Source: Pipra filicauda (taxonomy: Eukaryota > Chordata > Aves > Passeriformes > Pipridae). From it: DNA of 64,000 nt. A program made the position numbers and the translations under genes. Positions 13,001 to 25,597 of this stretch are shown here, piece by piece; position 1 is the first letter of the stretch; each line of letters begins with the position of its first letter. The notes beneath the pieces are model-generated. The model saw nothing but the letters and a program-made list of their open reading frames with translations. It searched no databases and was not told where the DNA came from. The stretch covers positions 496,001 through 560,000 of the forward strand of contig NW_024104510.1 of NCBI RefSeq assembly GCF_003945595.2, in the 5' to 3' direction.

Positions 13001-16000
13001 TTTTCCTTGATTTTCAGCCAGACGAGGCACAAGACAAATAAGTCATCAAGGACAAATAAAAGGAGGTTCATTCATCGCATTTAGGGCTGGAATCTTTAAT
13101 GGTCACCAAATGAACTAAGATAACTAAGTAACCATTGTAAATATTAATCTTTAAAGGAAAACAATACTCCCAACAACAGGAAGCCTGATAAGACATTGGA
13201 TGTGGCCATCAGTGTTATGGAGTCTCTCTAATTTCCTTAGTTTTTTCTTATGCCTGTAGAGGGATCAGGAAGGGGACCATATGGTATCTCTCAAAGGAAG
13301 TAAATTAACATTATTAATAGCTAATGTGGGAGAGGTGAAACAGTTATTGTTCGTTCTGGTTGTTATTGTGCTTTTGCTGGGGGGGAAGCCTGCCCGCTAG
13401 TGAGTTTAAGCACTCAAGCCAAATTCAAAATCTTGTATTTATAAACAGAGATCTGATAACAGTTGCCTAAGCATCCATGATGCTTTGCCAGCGCACGCAC
13501 ATCAAGCTGATCTGAAGGGCTTGTGTATTGGGGTTTGTCCCAGCAGTTGGTTCACACAGATGAGAACTCATGGTGTGGTCCCTGTTCCCGAGTAACACTT
13601 CACAGGGACCCTCAAGGTCTTCTTTGTGTTGGTTTAGTCTGAAGTGAAGGACAAGGATGGGTAGATCTGCACTTCAGAGGAACAAACGCTGTCCTCTGGC
13701 ATCTGCTGAGGCAGCTGATCAAGGGGCCACGGAGGAGGTGGGTTCTCACAGGCAGTGGTCACTACGTGGCACATCTACTTTCAAGCACACAGTATTGGCA
13801 CCAGCTGATTTCTGACACTTAAGTTATAAGCTGTGGCTATGTGAAAGGGTGGGACCCTGATCCCAAACTCAGCTCTGTTTATCCCAGAGCACCTAAAAGC
13901 ATAAAATGCATTTCTCATTTTTTCCAAGAGATCCTATACTTTCCTCCCTGCCTGAGGCAATTCCTAGCTGGCCTGGCAGAGGTGGACTTTGTGACACCTT
14001 TCATGTTGAGACAATCTGCAAAATAAATTTGACGGGCTTTAGTAAAAATAAGAGGACTTGATTAAAATTACCCAATGAGCTTGGTAGATACAATTAAGTT
14101 TTGTGTAAATTTTCCAATAAATTCTTCAGAAAGAAAACAGTGGATTTGGGCATAATTACTCTCTGGATCTTAATAAAAATTGAGTAGCCTAGTAAGAAAA
14201 CCTCATGCTTCAAGGTACACGGTGATTGCTTTATAGAAACAAAGGAATTCCCTCTGCCCTTGAAAACTTAAACTTCAACTGAAAGTTGTCAGCTGGATTT
14301 CAGTTTCTAGGTCTGAAGAGGACAACTTGAATATTTTAAGACTGTACAGACTTCAGTTGAAGACTTTAGGTGCAGCTGCTCTGTAGGGAAACTGTTTCTC
14401 TACTATACAACTCTATCTGAATAGATAACTCAGTAAATTCTGACTAATTTGTCTTAAATCTGATCTAAAATACCTCTTCCTGGGTGATGATGGGATACTT
14501 TATTTCTTAAGAAACTCATCACATTGACCAAAAAGTTCATGAAAGGCTGAAGAGCTGTGCATTGTTTCCTGGCTCTGTGGAGTCATATGACATGGATAAA
14601 TTGTTCTCTGTGCTGAAGCCTGGGTGAAGTTTTCCACACTGCAAGTTTTAGGGTCCTTTAGTATTTCAAGTTTTATAAACTTATAATAAAACTGTTGCTC
14701 CTTGGCTCTGCAAGCATGGGACTTTCTGCTCAATCAGGACAGGGTTGATTTCCAGACACGAATGGGAGGATACTTTCATGATGGTTTAGGAGAGAACATT
14801 TACATAACGTCCATAGCAATATGAGCAGATAGATGTTTTGTCAGGACAGTCCTACAATCAGGTAAAACACAACCTCAAAGAAATTAAATGAGTCAAGTCA
14901 GACTCTCTAGTGACTGAAATATCTTCTGAGAAGGATAACAAATCTGTCTATCTTCATAATCTTAACTACCAATATGATGACATCACTCTGATGATCACAA
15001 CTCATTACACTGTGGTCACACATTTGCTTCTTGTTGCCTGCCCCCACCTTTCATCCACATCAGGCATCAAGTGTGGCTGTTTGGTGGTGGCAGATGAAAA
15101 CAACTCTACTCTAAAACCACCACAGCCTCAAAAAGAAAAGCAAATTCCAGAGCACTTTCATGGAATTATAACACCAAGTCCAAAGGTTTAGCGATCTCAG
15201 GAGATAGGTAAGACCCTGTCTTACCCATTATCAGAGGGTTTTTGGAGTTCACATGTCTGTGGCAGCTGGAGAGCACGAGCAACATTGGGCCATGCAAAAG
15301 ACACAGGCACACAGTTAACCCCTGCACAAAGCTATTGCTCACCTGTGACTCATTCTCTCTCCTTATCATATAATTAATCAAACTTTGTGAGAGCTTCAGG
15401 AAGGAGTGAGTTGTCTGAGGTGGCTGCGATTACTCAGTTGCAATGTGGATTCTCCATGAAGGCAAGAGAGGATGAGGAAATACAGCACTGCCTCCCTCCC
15501 CACTCACCCCACCTGGACTTTGGGCCAGGACACAGGAGCTGTCTCCTGTTTCCCCATGGCACATGAGAGCGAAGGGCAGACTTGGCTCCTGCCCTGCTCT
15601 TGACCGGAGTAGCAGCACCGGGAGCAAGACATCAGGTGACTGTAACAGGTTATTTGTGGTAAAGCTCAGCAACTTGATTACTAATCTCTGGAAAGAAGCT
15701 GAGGAAGGATTTTGACCCCACAGTGCATCTCAATCAGCTGGCACAGGCACACAGTGCCTCCCAGGGCCACCCTAGGGAAGTGTGCCACCAGGGTACTCCA
15801 CACCCTAAACCAGGGCATGTCTGTGACTGGCACAGGGCAATTTATAGGACAAATATTGAGGATAATTAAGGATAATCTCTGCTTTAGTATCTTAGAAAGA
15901 AGGTCAGGTACTCTCTTTCCTTGTCAGATGTGATGAAGTCAGGCAGTTCCCATTAATAGCAGGTATTCGTTTCTCAGAACAAATAATAACAACGCCCCCT

Positions 16001-17851
16001 ACCTAGATCCTAAAGGTTTTCTAGATTTAATCTCCTCAAAACTCAGACAAGATCATTACAGTGAGTTCTGTCTCTAAAGAGCCATAAGAGTGAATTGCAT
16101 TACCAGCACCAATCTCCTGCTGGTATATGCTTTCCTTACTGTACTCACACTAGCGAATACAGAGAGGTGCTGTAATATTAATATCCCAAGCTCAGACAAT
16201 AACATCCTTTCAAGCAATTTGACAGGTCAGGGTAGATTAGATAGTCACATGAAAGCAAAGGAGGAGGAATCTGCCCCAGCAACTTCTGCTGTTTTTTCTG
16301 TGGTTTGACGATTTCATAATATTTGGTCATGAGATGTTGTTTTTGATATTCAGACATTATTGTGGCAGGTTTCTTCCTAAATAGCCTTGGGGTAAGACAT
16401 TTACATTGCTGGTGCAATGGAGAAGTTGGGACTAACCCATTACTGCTCTTGAAAGATCCCACTGCTCCCCAGCTGATGGGATTTGAGAGGGCATGTGTTG
16501 CGTGATCTCTTCTGCCTACACATGTGACAACTGACACGGGAGGAGGTCTGTTAAAAAGGCGTGTTCCAGCCTGTTTCACAATCCTCATGTACTTAAAAGC
16601 CCAGTTTCCAAGAAATCAGCGCAATAGCAGTTCCCATCCCTGTGAAGAAGGGATATTCCTTGGAAATATCTGTCTTATGCCATCAGAGGCGGGATGCTGA
16701 AAGTGAAGGGCCAGCAGGCAGAGGAGGCAAGTTGGCCTGTGGTCAAGCCAAGACTGTGCTCAGGCAAGAGGCAAGTTCAGTGATTTCTTTGGAAAGGCTG
16801 ATTCAAAACATAGGAAAAACATGAGGCAACACAGCCACTGAGAGATCACTGTTACAATGAAGCCATTTGTAGCACTCCTGGCCCAGCAATCGCCTTTGTC
16901 ATGCCTTCATGTGTCCAGCTCTTTTACATCTAGGCACGTTGCTGCAGCAGTTGAGCAGCTTCAGCAACATTTTTAACATATCAACATATAACCATATTTT
17001 AATTAAACTTATGGGATTGAGAGCAGCATTTGATCTTCAAGGCTGCATACAGCAATTGAGCTTTTACAAATTACCATGCCCATGTAATTTTGAAAATGAG
17101 AACTGAAAGAGGCCTTTCCATGCTGTGCAGGTAACTCTCCAGTTCTACATACTCCATCACGTTAAACATGATGGAGTTATTTTATGTCTGTTCTGCTCTA
17201 TGCTTTCATGATCCTTTGAAAGCTCAAAGATAAACAAGAGTCCCCTGAAATGACCCATCTACACTACATCAAAGAATAGGCAAGGGAAAAACCTTTGCAG
17301 TGTTAGGCCAGTCAAGCTGTCTATGGTGGCAAGAAAATTCTCCCTAAAGCAGATTTGCCCCCACTTACCTTCTTCATGTGACACTTGAGCTCAGGCAGAC
17401 TCACCACAGTTCCCTTATTGTATGTTTTCATGAAATTCCAGACAGCTTTATAAATCAAGGTACCCATACAAGCACCAAGGTCTGGCCACCATCAAAGCGT
17501 CAGAATAAACAGATTAATGGTCCAGCCTGGTACCTGCCACCTTCCCTGGTGACCTTAGAGCCTGCTACATACAGACAGAACTGAGCAGAAGTGGCATCCA
17601 GCTCCAAACTCCCCTACACCTGGGAAAAGAGGAGGAAAGGAGACTGGATCTCAGGTTCAGTCATCTCTAGTGAAGTGAGGCTTAGTGATGCATGGAGCCT
17701 ACAGCGTGCATAGGCAACACTAGAAGCTCTGAGGGATGAGCTCACCATTGCACTGGACAAAACAGCAAGGCCATCACACACAAAGCAGAGAGAACAGTGT
17801 CACTGTCACTGTGTGGTAAGACAAGCTGTCTCGCTTTGTGATGCTTACTCT
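10084..17851. other. Noncoding stretch, no gene recognised
   Basis: A/T-rich. An A15 run lies at 10578-10592 and several shorter A runs at 11295-11405. The stretch 12830-13350 is particularly A/T-rich. The longest open frame is 136 codons on the - strand at 16178-16588, with no recognisable family and no splice context. A hairpin at 17151-17177 is listed separately. No LINE or SINE copy was recognised, though old ones could be missed by eye. Confidence 0.6.
17151..17177. repeat. Short perfect inverted repeat
   Basis: Arms ACTCCATCA (17151-17159) and TGATGGAGT (17169-17177) are perfect reverse complements separated by 9 bases. The flanking bases do not extend the stem. The A/C/T-mixed stem is too short for a microRNA precursor and has no T tract suggesting a terminator, so no function is assigned. 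Confidence 0.6.
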
Positions 17852-17856
17852 TTATA

Positions 17857-17896
<40 letters not shown>
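17852..17896. repeat. Compound (TA)n(CA)n microsatellite
   Basis: A short imperfect TA block (17852-17866) passes directly into an uninterrupted CA block of 14 units (17867-17894). Uninterrupted CA runs of this length are commonly length-variable within vertebrate species, so this is a plausible polymorphic marker. The alternating purine-pyrimidine sequence can in principle adopt Z-DNA. Confidence 0.95.
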
Positions 17897-17897
<1 letters not shown>

Positions 17898-18049
17898 GCT
17901 GGGCAGCATTCCTAAGCTCCAGCTCAGCTAACCTTGTCACCCATGACCAAGTTTTGTGAAAAGGCACTTGGTGAGTTCACAAGGATGCTCCTAGCAACGG
18001 ACAGCATCTCACAAGTTAAGGCCAAGGAACAAAGCTGACTTGACAGGTT

Positions 18050-18106
18050 TCACAGAATACTCTGAGTTGGAAGGGACTCACAAGGACCATCGAGTCCTGC
18101 ACACCA
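18050..18106 (-). mobile_element. CR1 LINE, 3'-terminal fragment (antisense)
   Basis: Reads TCACAGAATA, then GAGTTGGAAGGGACTCACA, then CATCGAGTCC. This is the reverse complement of the CR1 3' end, where the consensus runs from a GGACTCGATGATC-type motif through CCCTTCCAAC to TTCTGTGA. Only about 57 bases are recognisable; the rest is absent, as expected for the strong 5' truncation typical of CR1. CR1 is the dominant LINE of birds and is also found in other sauropsids. No target-site duplication is expected for this family. The identification is confident, the subfamily is not assigned. Confidence 0.85.
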
Positions 18107-18739
18107 GTCTCCAGGTTTGTGGTCTTTGTTTTGGTGGAGCTCCTTGGAACTGGAGATGATCCATTGCACTATGCTAGCCAAGAGCTCCAATGAAAGCCTC
18201 ACATTAAAAGCCTTTACAATTCATCTCATGTTTTGCTGGCTCCCAACAGAGTGCAACGACAGGGCAGGGGGCTGGCACTATTTTAAACTCTAGGACGCTG
18301 ATCTGAAGCCTGCCAAATTTACACTCCAGCTTTTGAATTCAACTTGATGAGCACTGAGTACTCACACCAACTGTGCCTCACGGAATAGCTGCCTGTGTTC
18401 AACAGGCTGCTGTGCCAGACTCACCTTCGTTCTGTACCTCCCTTCTATCAACTACACGACCACAACTTAAACCTGCAACCAAAAAGGCAGAGAGAGACAA
18501 GCTCCAACACCCCTTCCCCCTCTCAGGAGCCCAATCCAGCTCTTTTTATAATGAATTTTGTACTCAGGCAATAAATGGCACTTGAGCTAGAGAGCAAGAG
18601 TAGGGCTAATTTCTTTTTAAACTACAGTGCAATTCAAGGGCCTCTGACTTGCAGTTAATCCTATTGTTTGGCCAGTATTAGCTATAGATCCCCCCAGTAC
18701 ATATGCAGACCTTTCAACTCCTAGACCTTAAAAGAGCTA

Positions 18740-18892
18740 CTTATAAAAATATAAATACTATCATACTACTTCACAGATTGGAAAACACAGGCTTGACAAA
18801 ACTATCAGATAAGTCATCCAGAATCCCATGATAACAGAGCCAGAATCACACCTACAGCTCTTCGTTCTCTAATGCCCAACTGTCTGCATGTT
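18740..18892 (-). mobile_element. MIR-type SINE (antisense, old)
   Basis: Running along the + strand the sequence follows the reverse complement of the MIR consensus. There is a tail-side part with ACTTCACAGATTGGAAAACA (from CATTTTACAGATGAGGAAAC). Then comes a core-side part (AAGTCATCCAGAATCCCATG), an ACAGAGCCAGAATCACACCT block and a tRNA-side CTCTAATGCC block. MIR is a tRNA-derived CORE-SINE that stopped moving long before birds arose, so high divergence is expected. The order of blocks is correct throughout, which makes chance unlikely. Ends are approximate. Confidence 0.65.
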
Positions 18893-20399
18893 TTTCAGTC
18901 TGCTTCTGCTGAAATCTTATGTTGTGACAAGAATCTAAACACTTTATATCACTTTTGACTTACAAACTGAGATCGCATTTGTAAAATGTAAAACTACAAG
19001 CAATGAATCCAAATTTAAAGTTTTCTTAAAGCAGAATGGAAATATTTTAGTCCGAAATTATAAAAATGGGGTGGGTTTATACTGTAAGAAAGGAAAAAAG
19101 TACTTTGTATTCAACATGAGGACACATTCAACTTGACAATGGATACATCAAGTGTGACTGTTGCTCCTCACCCCATATCCATGATGAACACTTATTTTGT
19201 ATTGCACCTCTTCCTTACAGGGCACTAGAGACTGCTAATAACTAAATTCCAGGCACAAAGCATGCTTGTACAAATAAGTCAAGTAGTTAAGCCTCCAACC
19301 ACGTGCACCTGCTTGGAAGCTCTACTGGAAAATTTGGTTTCTAGCATGTTTTATGGCTGTAATTTTTAAAAGGGGACTAAAAGCTGGACTCCCAGTGAAC
19401 ATCAGTGCACAATGACTGCTGACTGCATTTTCTGAAATCCTCAAAAAACACCGTCCTATGATTAACTTAAAATACCAGCCAAGAAGAATCTGTAATACAA
19501 TCATGTAGTTACAGTAATGATACCTTCATACCATTAATCCCAGAGTGACAGGGACAGTGCAGGATGTACCTAGAAATAGGTTGAGTGCAACAGGGCTGTA
19601 GGGCAGAAATGTGTTGTTACCACAGGTGCCTTATGCACAGACCTGCACCAGGCTTGGTGCTCTTTGGAGACTCAGCACCATCATGTTTCCAATTTTGGGT
19701 TGGAGCCCTGCTTATTCATCCATAATGACAAAGTCAGACTGATCTCTGTTATTCTATCCTGAGCCCAGCTTAACTTCATTAACTAGCAGAACAAGGTCAT
19801 GCTCTGTTAAGTTTGTACTTTCACATCCTTTAGTAACTTTGAATCATCCTTGTTGTCAATGCACTGACATTTATGGTTTTCTACTATCATCCCTTTATTT
19901 ATGTTCAAAGTTCATTCATTGCCGTCTTCCATTAGGGCTCTGTAACACATTCTCTGCCCTAGTACCTCCTGTTACCTTTTTCTTACTTGACCCATCAAAA
20001 GTTTTTATCTCTCACCAAAGAGGTAGTTTCCATGGAAACTCTGAAGAACAGGCTAAGTTAACGAGGCATAAAATGAAGACAGTGTCCTCAAGCTCACCCA
20101 TTTTGAAAATCTAGGTCAGCAATGTTTGCTTAAAACATTCCACTCTTCTAAAACCATGTTCACTTGACTGTTAAGGATGTAATAAAAAGAGAGATTCTAG
20201 CGTACCCCAAACTTAGTATGTTTAATATAATACTGGATGTTCATGTGAATAAACCATTCTTACAATTTCTGCCAGCCTGTTTTCCCTTTCAGTTTCCTTG
20301 GATAACCCATAGGCATTTAGTTTTATCATCCAGTTACTTATCTTCACCAAACATTTACTCTGGCCATCATAATCTGACTTTTAGGTAGTGTTCAAGCAA

Positions 20400-20560
20400 C
20401 CTGCTATAATCTCACCGAGGGCAGGAGGTATTAGCTATGTCATCACTTTTAATCTCATTTAGAGGACCTACAGGAATGAAAGAATGAAAGACAAATTCAA
20501 TCTCAACCTGCACAACACACGGGCAGAAGCCCAGGAATGAAAACAATGCTGAAATTCTGA
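20400..20560 (-). mobile_element. MIR-type SINE (antisense, old, diverged)
   Basis: The order of blocks resembles the reverse complement of MIR. A GAGGTATTAGCT block corresponds to the GAGGTAGGTATTATT tail region. It is followed by ATTTAGAGGACC, a CTGCACAACACACGG block like the 'GCCCAAGGTCACACA' region, and GAAGCCCAGGAATGAAAAC like the GGGATTCGAACCC region. It is more degraded than the copy at 18740. Chance resemblance of the weaker parts cannot be excluded without alignment. Confidence 0.45.
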
Positions 20561-23500
20561 ATTTGAGTTTCCTTACAGTTGATGTTGTCTGATCTCAGCC
20601 ACCAACTACAAGTAGCAAACGCTGATCTGTTGAAATGCAATGGACCATGCTACAGTAAATGATTAATTGCATTCAGTGGGTTTCCTTAGTGAGAATCACA
20701 GTTTCTCTCAGGAGAAGAAGAAGCCATACCAAGCGTTAGTGCTAAAATATGCTGTCAAGTACATAAGGTTATGGAAGGCTGGCTCAGAAAAGATGCTGTG
20801 GAGGGAAATAACACTGATGATTTGCTAGTTATTTCCTCTGCTAATTGAAAGCAGATGTAATCAGCTGCAGTCAAATACCTTTTGAGATGCAACTATTTTG
20901 CCAAAGATACCCAAGTTTTCAGGCACATCTCAATCTGATCTCCACTATTTCTCTCTAAAATTTACACTGGCCTTCAGTGCTTTGGATAGCTGATTGATGA
21001 CTTACTCCTATTTAAAAGTAAGGTCCTGTGCAACACAGGGCTTTGTTTTTTTCTGTTCACAGTGGATGGTGATGGGATTTCAGCTGTCGATGACAAGCAA
21101 GAAACAAAGGTTAAGAAAATACCTATAACCTCATGACTTCCTGAGAAAACAAGGTGCACATGATGACGGCTTACAAAAACAATCTGCTGTCCTAGTAAAA
21201 ACCTAATGCAATCCATCCTACATTTCTTGTGTTATCAAATATAAAATCTGAAGTAAATCAAGCATTTTTCTGGCCAGTGCCCTTTTCCCTGCCTAAATCC
21301 CTACGTAATGTGTTGGTTTAGAAACGATGTACAGCCAGGACAGTTTGAACAACTTATCTGAAGCAGAACAGCAGTCCCCAAAAACACTTTGGTGTAATCC
21401 AATTACACTAATTAAAATAATTATTTCCACCTAGTTTGCTACTGAATTGCTTGCTTGGCACATCTAGAGTCAGTGCATACAAAGGTCAGGTGCAGCCTCT
21501 CCAAACTCTAAGGAGGACAAAAAAAGGAGTGTTTGCAGAATACAAGTCTCTAGATGTTGTTTGTGGTTTGGTTTTGCTCAAGTATGGCAGCTAACAACAG
21601 GCAGGTGGAGAGCCTCCAACTTGTTCCATCTTGTCTACACACATCATGCTTTCCCCCCCTCAGCTCTTACTCCACTCCTCTGTTGTGCTGCAAACTGAAC
21701 TCCCAGCCTGGGAAGTTTTCTCCAAGTGTAAGTTTTGAAACAAGATGTGCTAAAACCTTAAAATTTCCCTGCAAATGGGTACTTTGTGGCTCTGATTCTA
21801 GAATAAGAATCGTAAGGTAGACAGCTTGCCCTCTAAATTTGCAATTGAAGTGTCTGCTACTTGTGCCTACATCTTTTGCAGAATCTTTGAAGGAAAAAGC
21901 AATCCATTTTAGAAAAGAAACAAATAGAGACATAACTGTCAAACTTATTTTCTATTTTTTTCAGTGAGCCTAAAGGAAAGTTTCCTTCAACTCACTCTAT
22001 GTTGTCAGTATAGCTTTGTCTCCATCACTTTACAATTTTCCAGCGTGCCTGTCTGCTGCCAAATCCTTCCCTTGACATAACCACAGAATAAAAAAATCCT
22101 TTGCTTCCCTCATTTGAACCTCCAACAAACCACAGTGGCTTTCTTAACTACAGCCTTCTATGAAGAAGCAGAGAAAGCAGTCCTCAGTCATTCCCTCTAA
22201 ATGATCACACAAAAGATTTCATTTTATCCTTTTATCAGCACGCTAGACCCTTGATATTACCTTGAACATGCCTCTAACTGACTACCTCAGCAACACCCTA
22301 GATCTGTCAAATTGCCACCATTCTGTCCCCCACACAAGACAGCAAGTCATTCTTCCCCTCTGTGAGCCCAGGACCAGGGGATTGCTGCCTCACCATCTGC
22401 ATTTGGCCAAAGCAGACGCAAAAAACCCATGGAGATTTGGAGTTCCCAAACCAGCAGCAGCTTTGGTGTAGCAGATGCTGCTGTAAAGGAACCTGTGGCT
22501 ACAAAAACTGGGATATTGGTGTTCTTCTCACAGGACCTCATATTCCCACTCACTGTCTCACCTGTATCAAAAGGACAAGGCCACAACGTGCACACTGTTG
22601 GTATTTCCCTGTGCCTTGGATTTCTATATTCTGTGGACATCTGAGACTTTGTGCAGCAGTTGTGAGATAACACTTACTGTACTCATCAGGAGGCATATGT
22701 TGTTATCTGTCAGGGTGTCTTCATTCACAAAACACATGCACAAACTTCTGGATGAAAAACAGGTGAGCTTGGATTAACCTTTGTTCTAATTCTGGGGTGA
22801 AGTTAAAGAAGTTGAAAGCGTAACACAGCTAAACAAAGTAATAAAGTCATCAACTGGCTCTGTGATTATGACAATGATAGGAAGAAAAAAAGTCAGCCCG
22901 CTCAGCAGATCAATAAAAGTATTGATCTATCTGGGGAGAACATAAATAATGGAACATATGCCAAGCACATGTGGATAGAAGGGACAGAGTAATCCATCTC
23001 CAAATGGCACCTGCTGATTTTTTGAACATATAAAATATGCCCTTGCAATCTATTGATTGTTATGGCATTGGATCAAAGCACTGAACTCTTAGCACTGGCA
23101 GTAGTCTGGCCAGGGCCTAAAAGACCAAAATATATGACAAATCCCAACTAAGAATCTTTTAGTTTCCACTCTTCTGTTATTCAGAGAATTTTTGGTGCAT
23201 TCATTTATGTTTTTCCAGAACCTCTGGGTTGTCTTTAATTGAGGCTTAGGTTTTGATGACAAACTGCATTCCGTCATTTAGATGTCCTACTTCTGTCCCA
23301 GGAATGCAGCTAGATTAGAGTTTGTCTTATCCTAGGGAGATTGTGAGATGTTAATCCACCCTTGTGTTACATCTTGGCTGGGCTCCTCACACTCTGATGA
23401 CAGCTTTAGCAAGCAGGACCATGAATTTATTGCAGCTTAATCCAAATTTATCTGCAAAAGATGCCACCTGAGACTAAACATTCATGTGTCATTTTGCTTG

Positions 23501-24602
23501 ACTTTAGAACCCATCAACACTCGCCTTGGGAAAGAAGTGTATTGATATTAACAGTTTCTCTGTTAATGCTTATTGCCATTCATCCATCTGAGCCTCTGCA
23601 ATGGCAAACATTGCTCCAGGCTCATCCTTTCCCCTTGCTCCTGGTGGACTGATTTAGTGATCTGAATGCGGGCAGAGAGCATACTAATTAAAGTCAGATA
23701 TTGAATCTAAATCAGGAGGTGCTGCAAATGCCAGGGAAGGCAGGGAAAACTCAATTCAAAAGGAGTTCATAAACCTAGGGAATAGATGGAAAAACCTGTG
23801 AGAATGTAAACAGAAATGTTTGGGAAAAGAGAAATAACATGAAAGACACTTTCACAGCCGAATCACTGCAAAATGTTAATGTTAAATGGAGTGTAGAAAG
23901 TAAATCAGATCAATGCCATAAAATATGGCATTAATGAAAATAACACATGACTAGAGTAACTGGAACTTTCCTTCATCGGAGGCAGGACACATTTCTACAT
24001 TCAATTTGCTCCTGGGATGCTACAGGCTACAAATGCATCCAAAAAAGCCAAAGGGTAAGAAAAAAACAAAAGTGATTTATAAGGATATATATAAAGGACT
24101 ACATGTGAGTGGCACAGCCAGATGGATGGGGAGGAGTAGAAAGGTTGGCAAGAGCCTGCAAAGAAAACTACCATGGAAAGGAGGAATTTGAAAAAGCTCA
24201 GAGGGCTCAGCTAGAAAAAAAATTGAGTTAAGCTTTGAAAAAAAGGAGAGTCCAGGATTACTGTGCAGAAAATGGTGAATGAAGTCTAGAGATCTGATTA
24301 CCTGAAATATATTCCCCAGAAAAGTAAATCTGATGGCTGACATAAGTCAGGAATAGGGTACAGGGCAATAAAAAGAAAATATTATTGTATTTTTTTGTGC
24401 ATAAAATTGCTACATTGTTAAGCATCAAGGGGTAAGTCCTGAGCTGAACTAGACCAGCTTCACCGAAGTTTGTGTCAGTTTACACCAGCCAAGGTCTGGG
24501 ACAGCTATCATAAATCATATGCTGGGTTACAAACTGTAATTAACCCTGTCTCCACCCAGCAGAGTTCCCTTGCCCTTTATATTTGTTACTCAATACATAT
24601 TT

Positions 24603-24760
24603 TAGGAATACAGGGCTAGAAGGACCTTCTGGATTGTCTGATCCTGCCTTTACTATTCCAGTGAGCCATAAGCACTCCAGCTGACAAAGCTGCTGGCTCC
24701 CACAGGACACAGCAACTTCTGAAAAAAAGACCTCTGTATAACTCAGAGAGTTAGAAAACC
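24603..24760 (-). mobile_element. Old CR1/L3-like LINE 3' end (antisense)
   Basis: Begins AATACAGGGCTAGAAGGACC, then GGATTGTCTGATCCTGCC. This matches the reverse complement of the 3' end of old amniote CR1/L3-type LINEs, where antisense copies read roughly 'GGCTAGAAGGGACCTC...ATCATCTAGTC'. The following bases (GAGCCATAAGCACTCC onward) are less certain. It differs from the young CR1 tail at 18050 and so is a separate, older insertion. Ends are approximate. Confidence 0.5.
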
Positions 24761-25061
24761 TAACTATGTCTAAAATAACTAAATCCAGTTTAAAACTCTC
24801 CCTCTTTCCTTTATTAACAAGGTTCTCCTCTTACCCTGGTATATAACTCTCTGTGGTGAAAGAGGGGTAAATGCCTCCTCTAATTACAGCTGATAAATTA
24901 GAGGGAAGGTGAATTTTGCTAGAGAACTAAAGATGTTACTATATGGCTTCCTGATCATTTCCATAGGTGATGCTTTGAACTAGACAATACTCACCTGGCC
25001 CCCAGAGGGCCAGGATTGCCATGACCAGTCATGACAATATTTTATTTACTTTTTTTTCAGG
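24761..25061. other. Noncoding stretch leading to an acceptor-like site
   Basis: A/T-rich sequence without a recognised repeat or gene. It ends in a T8CAG acceptor-like site (25051-25060), which bounds the possible exon annotated next. Confidence 0.55.
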
Positions 25062-25301
25062 AAGTTAACAGTACTGAGTGCTGGGAGATACCAGACTGAA
25101 CCCCTGATCCAGATGAAGTCGGCATCAGCTCTGCCACTGACAAAGATTTTGCTGCATTTGCATAACTCAGATGCTTGTGACATCTGCCATTGCCCCTCTG
25201 CACCAAAATTCCTCTCCCATCTGAGGTTCACACCAGCAAAGAGCTGCTGTCTCTCCCCATTCCAGCCTTCCCACATAATTTCTGAAGGCAAAAATGAATG
25301 A
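25062..25301 (+). CDS. Possible coding exon after an acceptor-like site (hypothetical)
   Basis: A T-rich tract ending TTTCAG at 25060 is followed by an open frame of 79 codons from 25062 to the TGA at 25299-25301. It starts KLTVLSAGRY and ends SEGKNE. It has a cysteine pair (DACDICHC) near its middle but no domain I recognise. Part of the DNA (about 25095-25145) vaguely resembles a dispersed amniote repeat containing GATGAAGTC, which would argue against coding. Most likely a chance open frame. Confidence 0.12.
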   Translation, partial: KLTVLSAGRYQTEPLIQMKSASALPLTKILLHLHNSDACDICHCPSAPKFLSHLRFTPAKSCCLSPFQPSHIISEGKNE

Positions 25302-25529
25302 CCTTTCACCGTGCCAGAGCCCTGTCCTCCATGTTCAGTGGTGCCTAACTTGCCCTGGGTCATTGCCAATAGGTTTTTCACAGGGTTAATGATTTTGGGA
25401 AGCTCTGAAAAGCATTAGTGCAAAGACCAATGCAGAACTGAGGTCATGCCAGTGAGAGTCAGAAGCCTCATGAGACTGGCCTGACCACAGTGTCCCAGAA
25501 AAAGGGCATTCACCCCACCCCAGAGAAGG

Positions 25530-25597
25530 AAAAAACAAACCAAAACAAAACAACCCCCCAAAAAAAACCCCACAAAAAAACCCCCAAAACCCCCCAC
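25530..25597. repeat. A/C-rich tract; G-quadruplex potential on - strand
   Basis: Low-complexity tract of A and C runs. On the - strand it carries four long G runs: 25590-25595 (6), 25581-25585 (5), 25568-25571 (4) and 25554-25559 (6). T-rich loops of 4, 9 and 8 bases separate them. The pattern of G runs and T4 resembles ciliate-type telomere sequence but is short and irregular. Four G runs of at least four make a quadruplex plausible, although two loops exceed the usual 7-base limit. A glycine/phenylalanine-rich open frame on the - strand here is an artefact of composition. Confidence 0.85.

Larger units (their letters stand above)
18107..24602. other. Noncoding stretch with old SINE copies
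   Basis: Contains two antisense MIR-like copies annotated separately. Otherwise A/T-rich sequence with open frames no longer than about 108 codons. Those at 22347-22673 lie on both strands in the same place, a sign of locally stop-poor sequence rather than coding. No gene was recognised. Confidence 0.6.

Noticed and set aside
16178..16588. 136-codon - strand open frame
   Set aside because: No recognisable domain and no exon-like borders.
25095..25145. GATGAAGTC-containing stretch resembling a dispersed reptile repeat
   Set aside because: The resemblance is short and could be chance; not enough to annotate.
25415..25597. 60-codon - strand open frame rich in Gly, Phe and Cys
   Set aside because: It is a translation of the low-complexity A/C tract, not a gene.
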